A stretch of DNA of 64,000 nucleotides, from contig VZQC01007982.1 in the NCBI GenBank assembly GCA_009823505.1, positions 5,766,517 through 5,830,516 of the forward strand. The letters are read 5' to 3'. Shown here in pieces: positions 1 through 10,570 of the stretch; position 1 is the first letter of the stretch; each line of letters opens with the position of its first letter. A program made the position numbers and the translations under genes. The notes under the pieces are model-generated. The model made no database searches. It worked only from the letters and a program-made list of their open reading frames with translations, and was not told the origin of the DNA. This stretch comes from Rhizomys pruinosus. Lineage: Eukaryota; Chordata; Mammalia; Rodentia; Spalacidae.

Positions 1-99
1 GAGTATATAGATTAAACTGATGTATTTAAATGTATTTAACTGCCAGCTCCCTTGATCATAACATTAGTCCTAACTCTGAATATCAGTGTTTGTTTGTTT

Positions 100-247
100 G
101 TTTTTGTCTTTTTGAGACAGGGTCTCCCTTTAGTCCCAGCTGACCTGGAGCTCACTATGTAGACCAGGCTGGCCTTGAACTCACAGACATCTGCCTGCCT
201 CTGCCTCCCAAGTGCTGGGATTAAAGGTGTGTGCCACCACATCCAGT
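100..247 (-). mobile_element. B1 SINE (full length)
   Basis: Reading the minus strand gives the B1 order: GC-rich start, a pol III-like left part, 'ggccagcctggtctac', then 'gagaccctgtctc' and an A-rich tail. B1 is a 7SL RNA-derived, non-autonomous retroposon moved by L1 enzymes. A direct repeat (atatcagtgttt) lies at about 80-91 and 248-259, as expected for L1-type insertion. Confidence 0.93.
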
Positions 248-277
248 ATATCAGTGTTTTTTTAAAGAGTGATTTTA

Positions 278-811
278 GGGGGCTGGAGAGATGGCTCAGC
301 AGTTAAGAGCACCAACTGCTCTTGCAGAGGACCTGGGTTTGATTCCCAGCACCCACATGGTGGCTAAGAACCATCTTGGTTGCAGCGGTAAAGAAAGATG
401 ACATCATGAGCTTTGCAGGTAAATGGCTGGAGCTAGAAGATATCATGCTGAGTGAAGTAATACAGTCCCAGAAAAACAAACGATGAATGGTATCCCTCAT
501 CTGTGGATGCTAGCACCAATTACCTAATTGTATGGCAAACTGAGCAACGTCAATGTGATCTGAAAACAACTGTGCTCTTATATTGTGAATCCCTTAAAAA
601 ATAATAAACAAACAAACAAACAAACAAAAGCATCTTGGGCCGGGCATGGTGGCGCACGCCTTTAATCTCAGCACTTGGGAGGCAGAGGCCTTTAATCTCA
701 GCACTTGGGAGGCAGAGGCAGGCATATCTCTGTGAGTTCCAGGCCAGCCTGGTCTACATAGTGAGTTCCAGGACAGCTAGGACTAAAGGGAGACCCTGTC
801 TCAAAAAAAAA
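278..811 (+). mobile_element. Composite B2-B1 SINE, copy A, carrying an L1 insert
   Basis: A B2 head (278 to about 379, tRNA-like with A and B boxes) stops after 'aaccatctt'. Once the inserted L1 piece at 380-630 is ignored, it continues directly into a complete B1 (639-811). There is no B2 tail. A perfect 14 bp direct repeat (aaagagtgatttta) lies at 264-277 and 812-825, outside the whole composite, so the B2 head and B1 came in together. The B1 part has an extra 30 bp tandem duplication (661-690 and 691-720). The same junction recurs at 40267 and at 42170 (minus strand). Sequence and target-site repeats are seen directly; a mobile dimer family is inferred. Confidence 0.82.
380..630 (+). mobile_element. 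LINE-1 (Lx-like) 3' fragment inserted in composite SINE
   Basis: The text 'ggtaaatggctggagctag' and 'gagtgaagtaatacag' matches the 3' untranslated region of old rodent L1 as I remember it. It ends in an (aaac)n tail. A short direct repeat 'catcttgg' at 372-379 and 631-638 marks the insertion. The target was the B2/B1 junction of the composite SINE, so this event is younger than the composite. Confidence 0.65.
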
Positions 812-837
812 AAAGAGTGATTTTAAAAAGTAGTTAG

Positions 838-955
838 GGTCTGGTGATGAATACCTGTAATTCCTGCACTCAGAAGGCTGAGAGGAAGAGGATATGTTTG
901 AGGCCAGCCTAAGCTATAGGGTGAAGAATCCTACTTTCAAGCTAAAAAAAAAAAA
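838..955 (+). mobile_element. Diverged B1/proto-B1 SINE
   Basis: It keeps the B1 word order (gtgatgaatacctgtaattcc, then gaggccagcctaagctatag) and ends in an A run. It is strongly diverged, so I place it in an old B1 or RSINE-type group without naming a subfamily. Confidence 0.6.
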
Positions 956-2377
956 AAATAAGGGAGTTAGGGGACGGCTTTGCAGTGTATGTACGCAGAG
1001 GATAAATAGTGTCCTGCAGCCTCGTCGGAGGTTCTTGACTTGGCTTTCTTCCTCATGACTTCAGTATTTCTCAGTGAACTATTCTAAACTGACAAATAAC
1101 TGTTAACAGGAGAGCATGAGCGAACATTTGTACTGCGTGGAAGGCCTTTGAAAGTCCAGATCAACTGGGAACCCTTTGTGGTTCCATTCTATCCCTCATC
1201 TGTAGAAAGACCTAGAGGAGCACAAGAATGAAATAAAACAATAGAAATCACTTAGTCGGGGCTATCGGGGCTCAATAATCATTAGTCCCTTCTTATTATT
1301 CACCAGGGTTTTTTTGTGTTTTTTTTTTTTTTTTTTTTGCTTACCAGGTTGGGTTTCCCTCAACTTATGTCTTCTCTAGAACTCCATCTAGAACAAAGTG
1401 TACATTCAATAGGGCATCGTTGTCTATATTTTGACATGTCAATTTTGGTCATGTCTGTCATTTTTTATTTTCTGACATGGAAAGAGAGGTTTAAGGCAGT
1501 CATATTGGAAAACAAAGAATAAGATTAAAATTCCTTCAGTTCAACTTTGGAGCCACTTAGATATCAATGACTTGATAGCTTACTCACAATCGCCGAAGGC
1601 TCTGAGCCAGCGTGGAGCTTTGTGCTGCAGAGGTGATGAGAACACATTTTCATTGCTAGAAAAAATTAAACTACACAGACAGAAATGGGACATGGGAGCC
1701 AAATTCTGCAAGAACACCCTTGAGTTTAAGGGGTTCCCCCCCATCTTTTGACAATATTTAGAAAACCAGAGACTATAAACTTTAAAAGGAATCTTGGATG
1801 ACTTACAGAAATAGGAAGGTCACCAAAACACTTAGTAGATATTGAATTTTTATAAAAGTATTTAAATTGATTAATATTATTCTCTGAGGTAGCATAAACT
1901 TAAGGATCATAAATGCTTATTACAAGTAATATATTATGACTAGTTGCCAGTTGTGTCTAATCAAATCATTGACCTAATCCTGCATTTTCGGTGACTTGAC
2001 TTAAATCCTATACATATGAAGTAAATCAAGTGGATGAAGACAGCAAATTCTCCAATGAGTTACTCTCGGTTGTCTTAATCAGCGTTTCCTAAATTCTCCT
2101 GGTTTCTGAGACACCTTGTACCAGATTAGGCCTGATGAGAGGGTCTATTCCCTGTTTCTCAATTTGATTATAATTATTCCATGATTTATGTACAAGACTA
2201 TGAACTGTGAACCCAACAGTCCACATCTTCAGTGCTCTCTGAGATAGCTCCTCAGGGTGGGACCACAGCAGTGATTGAACTGGGGATACAATGAGAGGCT
2301 CAAACCATTGTCTTCCCCGTGCTGGCTGATGGTCTCCTCTTTTCCTGTATCCACACAGGTGTGTTCCCCCGTCATTA
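956..2377. other. Unique non-coding sequence
   Basis: No gene or clear repeat seen. It contains a T run at about 1319-1338 and ordinary AT-rich sequence. Frames here are short and have no recognisable domain. Confidence 0.5.
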
Positions 2378-2697
2378 TTTAGACTTTAAATATCCCCCAA
2401 GTCTTGTACTCTGATGGTGCTACCTGGGATTGGAGGAGTTACTTCAGGACTTGGGGACTAGTGGGAGATGTTCAGGTCTCTGGTGGATGCTCTTGAAGGA
2501 GTTAGTGGGAAGCCAGCCCTTTCTTCTTCCTATCTTTCATCTCCTGACCAGGAAGTGACTGTCTTCGCTCCACTTTATGCTCTGCTCATGATACATTGTC
2601 ATAGGCCCGAAGCAATGGGCCTAGCAGATTGTGAACAGAAACTTCTAAAACTTCATAAATTTATTCTCACAGGCATTACAATGACAGAAGGCTAACA
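2378..2697 (+). mobile_element. Degraded ERVL-MaLR-type solo LTR
   Basis: The order 'aaatatcccccaagtcttgt', 'ggactagtgggagatgttc', 'aggcccgaagcaatgggcc' and 'gtgaacagaaacttctaaaac' follows the mammalian MaLR LTR pattern. No internal viral genes are attached. The subfamily is not assignable by eye. Confidence 0.55.
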
Positions 2698-3344
2698 GCC
2701 AGTTTTTGAAAAGCCAGGAGTTTCATGAACTCCAGGTCTGCTTGGGCCTTCAACTGCCTTTGCTTTTTCAGTCTAAGAATGCCTCCTGATTGCCCTTTAG
2801 CTGACAGAGCAGGAATGAGCTGTGTATAGACAAGCCTCTCGGCAACTCTTGAACCAGGGAAGAATGACTCGCCATCCAGGTTGCACAGAGGTTTTCCCAA
2901 ACACATGTCAATCAACGTGTGCTCTTGACTAAGGTTTCCTTGGTCTTTGATGCTTTTCAGTCACCTCTACTGACTGAAAATCTATTTATAATTCAATCCA
3001 TAGGCTATACCTTGTGAGTGATATATATATATATATATATATACTATAATATCATATTTATGTATGTATATATCTATTCCATCCAATCTTATGCCCAAGT
3101 ATACCATGTGAGGACAAAACAGATGCTCAACAAGTATGTAATCAGTTGACCAAAGACGAGAATGCTCACTGACATTATATTGATAATTCTTCTATCACCC
3201 AGCCTCCCTGAGGAATACAAACTAGGGAGAAGGGTGAGGTAAGAAGAGTAATTAGAATCAATTGGAGTTTTTTTTTTGTTTGTTTGCTTTAATATGAAAG
3301 CAGGATGAATCAAAACAGTTATCTCAGTTACTCTAAATCACAGC
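2698..3344. other. Unique sequence with (TA)n microsatellite
   Basis: A (TA) run lies at about 3020-3043. The rest is AT-rich with no recognised repeat or gene. Confidence 0.5.
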
Positions 3345-3480
3345 TTCTTAAACTGTGAGTTGCAAATTCCCATGTAGGGTTCTGTAACTGACTGTGGAGT
3401 TTACCAAAAACTTGGCAACAGTAGAAGTTTTCTGAATGGACAAGTATTAATTCAAAATCCTACTTGTAAAAAATGCAAGG
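3345..3480. mobile_element. Possible hAT (Charlie-like) DNA transposon remnant
   Basis: 'cagcttcttaaactgtgagt' resembles the terminal motif of mammalian Charlie-type hAT elements (cttctcaaactgtggg). Only one end is visible and it is diverged, so this is weak. Confidence 0.3.
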
Positions 3481-3890
3481 TGTTTCTAGCAACACTAGAT
3501 AGTGTTGCATCCCACACCTCCACTGCAGCCTTGGCTGTAAGCATACAGTAGATGTACTTGGACTGTATATTCCTTCACACCATGCAGACCAGTGACCCAG
3601 AAACATCTCGGCTCAGCTTCTAGACTATTGCATGATATGTTTTTACATACCGAACATATAGTTGTTAATTACAGCAAAGACTTTTCATATTTTCCTACCA
3701 CCATTCCTCAGCATGTATCAAGTCAGTGTTATCTTTGGATTATATTAAGTTGCTGCTGACTTGATTTTCATAGAAAAGTTGTTCAATGGGTTTTGGCTTG
3801 GAATTAGGACAGAATTTTCAACCAATTTCTCAAATGGCCCTAAACATACTAAGGGCCATTTGTCCTATGTATTTATGTGACATGGCATTC
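3481..3890. other. Unique AT-rich sequence
   Basis: No gene or clear repeat seen. It ends in the 14 bp target site of the B1 dimer that follows. Confidence 0.45.
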
Positions 3891-3897
3891 TCTTTTT

Positions 3898-4242
3898 TTC
3901 TTTTTGGTCTTTTGAGACAGGGTCACCTCTGTAGGCCCCAACTGTCCTGGAAACTACTCTGTAGACCAGGCTGGCCTTGAACTCACAGAGATCCACCTGC
4001 CTATGCCTCCCACTGCTGGATTAATGGTGTGCACCACCACGCCTGGCTAAACATTTTTTTTATTTTATTTTATTTATTTTATTTTATTTTATTTTTTTAT
4101 TTTATTTTGAGACACAGTCTCCCTATCACCCCAGCTGTCCTGGAACTCACTCTGTAGACCATGCTGGCCTTGAACTCACAGAGATCCACCTGCCTCTGCC
4201 TCCCGAGTGCTGGGATTAAAGGCGTGCGCCACCACACCCGGA
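3898..4242 (-). mobile_element. B1-B1 dimer with A-rich linker
   Basis: On the minus strand a complete B1 (4242 to about 4105) is followed by a (TAAAA)n linker (about 4104-4050) and a second B1 (about 4047-3898). A perfect 14 bp repeat (gtgacatggcattc) lies at 3877-3890 and 4243-4256, outside both. The arrangement is like a primate Alu dimer. Either the dimer moved as one unit, or the second B1 landed in the A tail of the first; the T-rich linker cannot separate these. Confidence 0.85.
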
Positions 4243-4512
4243 GTGACATGGCATTCCAAACATTGAGAATTACAAAACCAAAATATTGATCAACTCTGAA
4301 CAATGGTGAAGATGTCTTATGTTCTGCATTATCAAATATTCAGCCAAGATTTAAATTTCCATGTAAAATAAACACGATTTTTTTTACTTTTTTATTAATA
4401 AAAAATAAAAAAAAATATAAATACCAAATATATATAAATATATAAAAATAGTCTCATGTTAAAACAACATTTATGATTGATTAGTAGTAAATGTTGATTT
4501 TATACTTATTTT

Positions 4513-5104
4513 TTATTGATGCTTTGTGTGTTGTCATACATCATTTTCCAATTCAAGTTCAGGCATATCCCTTTCCTTCCCCCCCACCCCACCCCACCCC
4601 ATCCCAGATCATGCATTCTGCCATAACTTGTCTGTATCTTTCTTCAGCTTTTTTTTTCATTTTTAGCAATAAGTTGATAATTTATGAGTACAAGCATCCC
4701 CTCATGTAAAACCAGTTTGCCAGGCTGTTGTGCCCAAACCCCACGCCCCACCATCTCAGCAGGGGGGGTTGGGGCTTATATGTTCAATCAAGTTGATCAA
4801 ATGAGTGTCCAGACTACATTGCTGTAGTTTCACCATTCACCCCAATCGCAGCCCTTACATTCTACCATGCCCCCTCTTCTGCAGATTGTTCCCTAGGCTT
4901 AGAAAAGGGGCACAGGTGGATGAGAAGCAAAACAGTCTACTTTCTCTGGAGCTGTTGTCTTGGACTCTGGTCAATTCTGGCTGTTTCTTTTCATGGGCTG
5001 ACAGTTTGTCCAGGAATAACCTTTCGATCCTACTAATGAAGCACAATCAATTAGATATATAGGTATTTAAACAGCACTAATAGTTATGGTAGGTTACTTT
5101 GGTA
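4513..5104 (-). mobile_element. 5'-truncated LINE 3' end (young family, copy 1)
   Basis: The minus strand ends in a purine-rich tract (ggggtggggtggg type), 'aattggaaaatgatg' and 'caataaaaaata'. A 12 bp direct repeat (tatacttatttt) flanks it at 4501-4512 and 5105-5116. The same 3' end recurs at 11508-13165 and 46236-46427. A purine-rich 3'UTR, A-rich end, target-site repeat and 5' truncation all fit L1. Confidence 0.75.
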
Positions 5105-5116
5105 TATACTTATTTT

Positions 5117-5869
5117 ATACAAATATATGCCAAGGGTTATAGAAATTTTTCTTGGGTGATTGGGGGTTGTAAACAGAAACAATTGAAGAAGCCTGGATCT
5201 AAATTGTCATAGCTTACTCTTCATCAACCCTTCTCCTGGTTGAGAACTTCCAGAGAAATCTCTGTTTGACGGACATCAATCAGAATCTTCTATTTATATC
5301 CATTTGTTTTCCTGAAAACTCCATGAAGCTGGTTCTCCTGTTTCTAATCACATTTAAGCTTTAACAGACTGATAATTCGGGCACATTAGAAATACTTAGA
5401 CGATCTTACATTACATTGAAACAAAACTATTTACGAGGGGTCCAGTAAAACTCTGCTTCTTGGATGGGCTATTTTGAATGTTTCCTAAACAAGTTCTTGT
5501 TGGTGGGCCAATTTTCCTTCCTTGTTCATCCCTTTGAAACTCCTTTTAAATGTGTTCTAGACCCAGTCTTGTTCTTTTCCCCCACTGGTTACAGAGAAGT
5601 GTGTTTTTGTTTGAAAGGGTCAAAACATTTGGAATCTGACATTCAAAATATGTGCTTTTTTCTTTCCTTGAAGTCAAAACCCCTGAAGTATAAATCCTTT
5701 TTAAATGAAGAAAACAGTGCCAGAAAGAACCAAACATTTTTGGTCTCTCTCCAAAACAGAGAGATAGCACTGAAACAGGAAGTGAATGATTTAAATATCC
5801 ACTCAGCATCTTGGCAACATATTTATGTTTAAGAGACTTAAGGTTAAAAGGTTTTAGTCTGGCCTGGGA
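5117..5869. other. Unique sequence without features
   Basis: Mid-AT sequence with no SINE. Open frames of about 120 codons at 5464-5832 have no recognisable domain, and I do not call them genes. Confidence 0.45.
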
Positions 5870-6290
5870 ACGCTCTATCTTCCCCTAGGATTTAGAGCTT
5901 TGGGAAAACTTTTAAGCACTTATCAAATATTTGCAATTAGCTATTTTTCCTGAGACCAAACTGCGGGAGGGAATGCCGCAGGCCTCTGCCTGATGTGCGC
6001 CGGGCCATTATTCCCCGCCTGCTTCTCAGGACTATCTCCAGCCATCTAGAGCGGTGGGGTAGAGAAATGTTGTTTTACTTTCTATAAAGGAAGAAGAATG
6101 CAGCCCCAGTTCTTAAAATGAATTGGAGCTGGAATGACACCGGATGAGTGTTGGGGCACAAAGCAGCCCGGAGCTTCAATTGATTACGTTATGTGCAGTT
6201 GTTCCCCAGGACCCTTGAGGGGCCCCATGTTTACAGCTAGGAATGAACAGTGGTGAGAGTATTTGCATGAGGGGGTCTGGCCTTCCTCTC
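5870..6290. promoter_or_regulatory. Candidate conserved non-coding regulatory block
   Basis: A repeat-free block of balanced composition between repeat-rich flanks. It holds homeodomain-type words (caattag at 5934-5940, aattgatta at about 6178-6186) and a perfect POU octamer (atttgcat at 6261-6268). It has no frame of note. The call as an enhancer-like element is an inference from texture and motifs only; conservation was not measured. Confidence 0.3.
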
Positions 6291-6419
6291 ACTCCTTCCT
6301 TCCCCTCAGAGCCAAGAGCCTGCTCTTACAAATTTACCAGGACAGCACTGGAAAGTGAGTAATGAGTTCAAGTGTTTGGTCTACTAGAATGCAAGAATTA
6401 AATCTCCATTGACCAAATC

Positions 6420-7205
6420 CAGGAAATATATAGAAGGAAGGACTATAAGGGTAGAAATCAGTACTTTGGTTTTAAACGTTTTTTTTTTAATTTGATGTGG
6501 CAAATAGACATCCAATTGGAATTATTAAATAGGCAATTCTGGGAAGAAGTCCTGAGGAAGTTTGGGAATTGTCAGCATCTCATTGCCAGTTGCCCAAATG
6601 TAAGATGAGCTTAAAGCAGTGGGCTTGACAGAGGAGTCCAGTCTCAGGGCCATTTTTAAGGTCCTCTGCATTCAAACAGCAGAGAAGACTAGAAACCAAG
6701 CTAAGCACAAATTGGAAGAGGCTCAGGAGGACGAAGAACAAACCAGCTCGATGGAGGAACCGAATTGCATAACAGGTTAATAGGTCGCTAAGATGAGAGT
6801 TGAGAATTGCTCTCTGCATGGTTTGGGCATGCAGAAATACCCACGATCTTGAGAAGGGTTAAGGGAAGAGTGAAGAAAAAAAACATCTGACTGGCATAAA
6901 GAGAGACAGGAAGGAAAGAAATAGAAACGGAGAGTAGAGATGAAAGAGCTGACAGTCACATGAACTTAAGGAAGATTTCTTAGTTTAAGATGACGTTGAT
7001 TTGGGCACGCCCAATGATACAGTAGAGAGAGATGAACTGATGATATTGAAGAGAGGTAATAATTACAAGAGGTATGGCCTTGAGGAGGTGAGAGAGGATG
7101 AAACCTGGAGCCCAAGTGGAAGAACTGTGTTCAGAGAGAAGCATGAAGAAAGGAGGTGTAGCTTCCAACAGGGAGAATGAGGGGGTAGCTGCCTCCATTT
7201 TCTTG
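6420..7205. repeat. Old purine-rich dispersed repeat, remnant
   Basis: Long purine-rich text with 'gacatccaattggaattatt' and 'aggcaattctggg' resembles an ancient eutherian dispersed repeat whose name I cannot give with certainty. It seems to continue after the B2 at 7224. Confidence 0.35.
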
Positions 7206-7223
7206 GTGAAAAAAGAAACAAGT

Positions 7224-7472
7224 TGCTGGAGAGATGGCCTAGCGGTTAAGAGCGCCGACCGCTCTTACAGAGGACCCGGGTTTGATCCCCAGCACCCACA
7301 TGGCGGCCGAGAACCGTCTGAAACTCCAATTCCAGGAGAACTCCAGTTCCAGGGGAATCTGAGACCCTCTTCTGACCTCCGCGGCATTGCACGACACGGG
7401 TGCACAAACCTGCATGCAGACAGTACATTCCTACACATACAGAAATAAATAAAATTTAAAAATATATTAAAA
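7224..7472 (+). mobile_element. B2 SINE, young subfamily with 17 bp internal duplication
   Basis: It starts 'gctggagagatggcctagcg' (A box) and has B box 'ggtttgatccc'. 'aactccaattccaggag' is followed at once by 'aactccagttccagggg', the diagnostic 17 bp duplication. The tail is 'aaataaataaaa'. Flanks share 'aaaaaagaaaca.gtt' at about 7208-7223 and 7474-7490. Confidence 0.93.
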
Positions 7473-7489
7473 AAAAAAAGAAACACGTT

Positions 7490-8010
7490 TATTCGTTAGC
7501 CATGAAGAAAGGAGTGGGATACTTGGGAACTCTAGGAGAGCAGAGGAAGTGTGATTTGGACAACACAGCAAAGCTGCAAGGTACTAACGTTAATGGTAAT
7601 GATAAGTGAAAAGCAGTCCGTGTAGCTGTGTTCCCCTCCAGCTGGGTTCAGCTGCCTGCCTGTTGCTACAGGGAAAGTTGTATTCAGAGTGATGAATCAT
7701 GGGATGTCATCTGGGAAAGGCGTGTGGGTGGCTGAGGTATGTTGGAAGATAAGATCATTGGAGGAAAAGAGCTCAAGAATCTAAGAGGCCAGGTTATTAA
7801 AAGCATCACTTACAGGAATATTATTATGAAGAACTATGGCAGAAATAGCTCTGAAAGAGTTATAACTAAGAGCTAAGAGACTCTAGAAATGAAGAAGAGT
7901 CATTCAGGGATCTGTAAATGACTGAAACGAGGAGGGGTAGTGGGCAGTACTGCTAGGGAGGGGTGAGGGATGGAGAAGGCAGCAGAGAGGAAGGGTACCT
8001 CTCCACCACT
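7490..8010. repeat. Old dispersed repeat, containing duplicated segment copy 1
   Basis: Purine-rich sequence similar in texture to 6420-7205. Positions 7837-8010 recur at 8828-8999 in direct orientation with only a few differences. Confidence 0.4.
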
Positions 8011-8021
8011 CTCAGCAAGGA

Positions 8022-8175
8022 CTGTGGTGGAGCTGGCCTTTAATCCCAGCCCTCAGGAGGCAGAGGCAGGCGGATCTCTGTAAGTTCAAGGCCATCCTGG
8101 TCTACATAGTGAGCTCCAGGCCAGCTGGGACTAAAGGGAGACCCTGTCTCAAAAAAGACAAAAAAAATAAAATAA
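8022..8175 (+). mobile_element. B1 SINE
   Basis: B1 body 'gcctttaatcccagccctca' to 'gagaccctgtctcaaaaaag', with a tail of (aaat/aagt) units. The first bases are diverged. Confidence 0.88.
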
Positions 8176-8827
8176 AGTAAAGTAAAATATGAGGAGATAT
8201 ACAGGGCACAGGGGAACCATCACAGAGGAATTGGAGATACAGGGCCTTGGCCGATGGCTGCTCTTCCATTTCTAGAGCAGTGAGGAAGGGACATGATATT
8301 GGGCCAGAGCAGGAGACAGACACACAGCCTGCTGGACAGGCTCACTTCACTTTGAGGTGATCTAGAGTCTTCAGAGTCCTAAAAGAGACAGAGCACCGTG
8401 CAGTTAGTCCTGATGACCTCTCAGTCTGACTGTGGTAGCGAGGTTCAGACAGTTAGGACAGGTGCAGAGGAAGGAAAAATTTCCTTCTGGGAACTTAGCA
8501 TGCTGGGGCGTCTTTTTCACCCCACTGAGGCCTAAGCAGAAGCTTGGGAAAGAGTTATATACCAAGAAAGACCTATGTTTTGTCATAATTGCTCCCTCTT
8601 TTCCATGTTAACCTTGCCATTATTTGCTTGTCAAGTCTTCACTCAAGTTGAAGTTCATTTTACTCATGTCTGACTCTTGGATCTAACATTCTTTCCTTTG
8701 TGCTGTGAGGAATGAGTGAGTGAATGAATCAAGGTTTAGGTGAATGAAAACGCAGTAAGCATTGGAAAAAGCAAACCAGTAACTGAAGAAACAGCTTCTG
8801 CTTCCATTTATGGTCTCTGCTCAGCAA
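8176..8827. other. Unique or old repeat sequence
   Basis: No gene seen. The first part is purine-rich, like the flanking old repeat; the rest is unremarkable. Confidence 0.4.
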
Positions 8828-8999
8828 ATGGCAGAAATAGTACTGAGAGAGTTGCAACTAAGAGCTAAGAGACTCTAGAAATGAAGAGTCATTCAGGGAT
8901 CTGTAAATGACTGAAACGAGGAGGGGTAGTGGGCAGTACTGCTAGGGAGGGGTGAGGGATGGAGAAGGCAGCAGAGAGGAAGGATACCTCTCCACCACT
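8828..8999 (+). repeat. Local direct duplication, copy 2
   Basis: Matches 7837-8010 in the same orientation. Small differences are visible, such as loss of three bases in 'gaagaagag' to 'gaagag'. It is not a SINE or LINE that I recognise. Confidence 0.8.
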
Positions 9000-9049
9000 T
9001 CAGCTCAGATGTAAGGACTTCCCTCCTACATCTTGTGGCTGACTGACTG

Positions 9050-9092
9050 ATTAATTGATTGATTGATTGATGATTGGTTGATTGATTGACTG
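9050..9092 (+). repeat. (TTGA)n microsatellite, imperfect
   Basis: Repeated 'ttga' units with 'ttgg' and 'ttgac' variants. Confidence 0.85.
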
Positions 9093-9103
9093 ATTTGCTT
9101 GAG

Positions 9104-9232
9104 ACTGGGTCTCTTGTGTTCCAGGCTGTCCTTGAACCTACTATATAGCTGAGGATGACCTTGAATTCCTGATCCTTCTGCCTCCATCTCCCAAATGATG
9201 GGACTATAAGTATATGACGTCCATCTGGTCTC
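9104..9232 (-). mobile_element. Diverged B1 SINE
   Basis: The minus strand shows a diverged B1: 'gagactgggtctct', 'aggctgtccttgaac', 'cctccatctcccaaatgatg'. The next-door TTGA repeat may derive from its tail. Confidence 0.6.
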
Positions 9233-9708
9233 ACTGAACTCTTCACTCCCTCCTCAACTTCAGCCCAACCCTTTGCCTTCTGTCTTTCTCCCTGGCAGAG
9301 ACATGGACGGAACAAGCAAGCCCCATTCCTTCTGAGCTTGGTCTGCCTCATTGCCCACCAGACTTTGAGAGAACAGTGATTACACACAAACTTTGTTGAA
9401 CATTTGCCTGGTATGAGTAGAGTAAGCACCAATGAACTGCTACCTGGGAAACTTCAGTGGTTCTCAAAAATACTTCCTGCTTCTTCCCTTCCATCAGAGG
9501 CAGCCACTGCTCGTGGGTGTGGCCAGCTCTTAGGTACATTTATTTGGTGGTAGTATTTTGTAAGGGAATAGTATTCTAACTATCTTCAGGAAGCTTTAAC
9601 TTGACGTCTTTTAGAGTAAGATAGGCAAGTTAGGCATTTCATGTGATTGACACCTGAGTTTTACATAAAAGGTTTGTGTTTTACATTTTAAATCCTGATC
9701 TTTCTAGA

Positions 9709-9713
<5 letters not shown>

Positions 9714-9741
<28 letters not shown>

Positions 9742-9836
9742 GTACTGGGAGAGACAAGCGTGGGTGCTGGGAACCGAACTCTTGTCTTTTTGGTTGTGAG
9801 CCTAAGCCTTTAACGGCTGCGCCAGCTCTCCAGCCC
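9714..9836 (-). mobile_element. Short tRNA-derived SINE (head only, about 100 bp)
   Basis: On the minus strand, 'ggctggagagctggcgcagc' (A box) is followed by 'gagttcggttcccagcaccc' (B box) and then directly by a long A run. There is no B2 body. A perfect 11 bp repeat (tctagaatgat) lies at 9703-9713 and 9837-9847. The head resembles B2, but the interbox region ('aaaggcttaggctcacaacc') does not match the B2 copies here, so it may be a separate short family. Confidence 0.75.
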
Positions 9837-9847
9837 TCTAGAATGAT

Positions 9848-9989
9848 ATTAATTTATTTCCTTTACCAAATTTTTTTGTTTGTTTTAGTCATGCTGTGGT
9901 AGCTCAAGAGGATTATAGAGACAGGAAAAGTCAGTGACTGAGAGTGTTTGAATCTGAGTGAAGGTAAAAGATCATGCATAAAACAGTAG
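9848..9989. other. Short unique spacer
   Basis: Nothing recognised between two SINEs. Confidence 0.4.
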
Positions 9990-10143
9990 AGCCGGGCGTG
10001 GTGGCACACGCTTTTAATCCTAGCACTTGGGCGGCAGAGACAGGTGGATCTTTGTGAGTTCAAGGCCAGCCTGGTCTACAGAGCGAGTTCCAGGACAGCT
10101 GGGGCTACAGGGAGACACTGTCTCGAAAAGACCAAAAAAAAAT
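9990..10143 (+). mobile_element. B1 SINE (full length)
   Basis: Starts 'gccgggcgtggtggcacac' and ends 'gacactgtctcgaaaagacc' plus an A run. Little diverged from other B1 copies here. Confidence 0.94.
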
Positions 10144-10339
10144 TAGAAAGCAGGTATATACTTCATAGAAGGTAGAGCATGTTTCAACACCTAGTGGGGA
10201 AATTTATGGAAATTTTAAGACATCTTAGAGGTAATGGGGTTTCAATGAGACCTGGAAAATGACATAAGATCAAAACACAGGAGAGAGTAAAAATATTTTG
10301 GATGGAGTTATTAATTTTAAATGTTGAACATTATTACAA

Positions 10340-10570
10340 GAGTGTGTTAGTCAGCTTTTCATTATTATGATGGAATGCATGACACAGTCTACTTAGAGAG
10401 GGGTTTATTTTGGAAGATCAAGCCATTGTGCCTTCATGACTCAGTTCCAGAAGGGTTCCCATGGTAAGTGGCAGATGGCAGTGGTGGGAATAATTGTCAC
10501 ATCTTGAGCCAGGAAGCAGGGTAAATTGGATCTCATGACCTCCAGGGTCCCTTTCAGCCCTGAATCCCAG
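10340..10570 (-). mobile_element. Degraded MaLR-type LTR
   Basis: 'gttagtcagcttttcatta', 'tatgatggaatgcatgacac' and 'gaggggtttattttgg' correspond to the reverse complement of the 3' part of a mammalian MaLR LTR. No viral genes are attached. The far boundary is uncertain. Confidence 0.5.

Noticed and set aside
5464..5832. 122-codon plus-strand frame
   Set aside because: No domain, no splice or promoter context. An overlapping frame of similar length exists on the other strand, as expected by chance.
8893..9432. 179-codon minus-strand frame
   Set aside because: It crosses the duplicated segment, a TTGA microsatellite and an old B1. The product has no recognisable domain.
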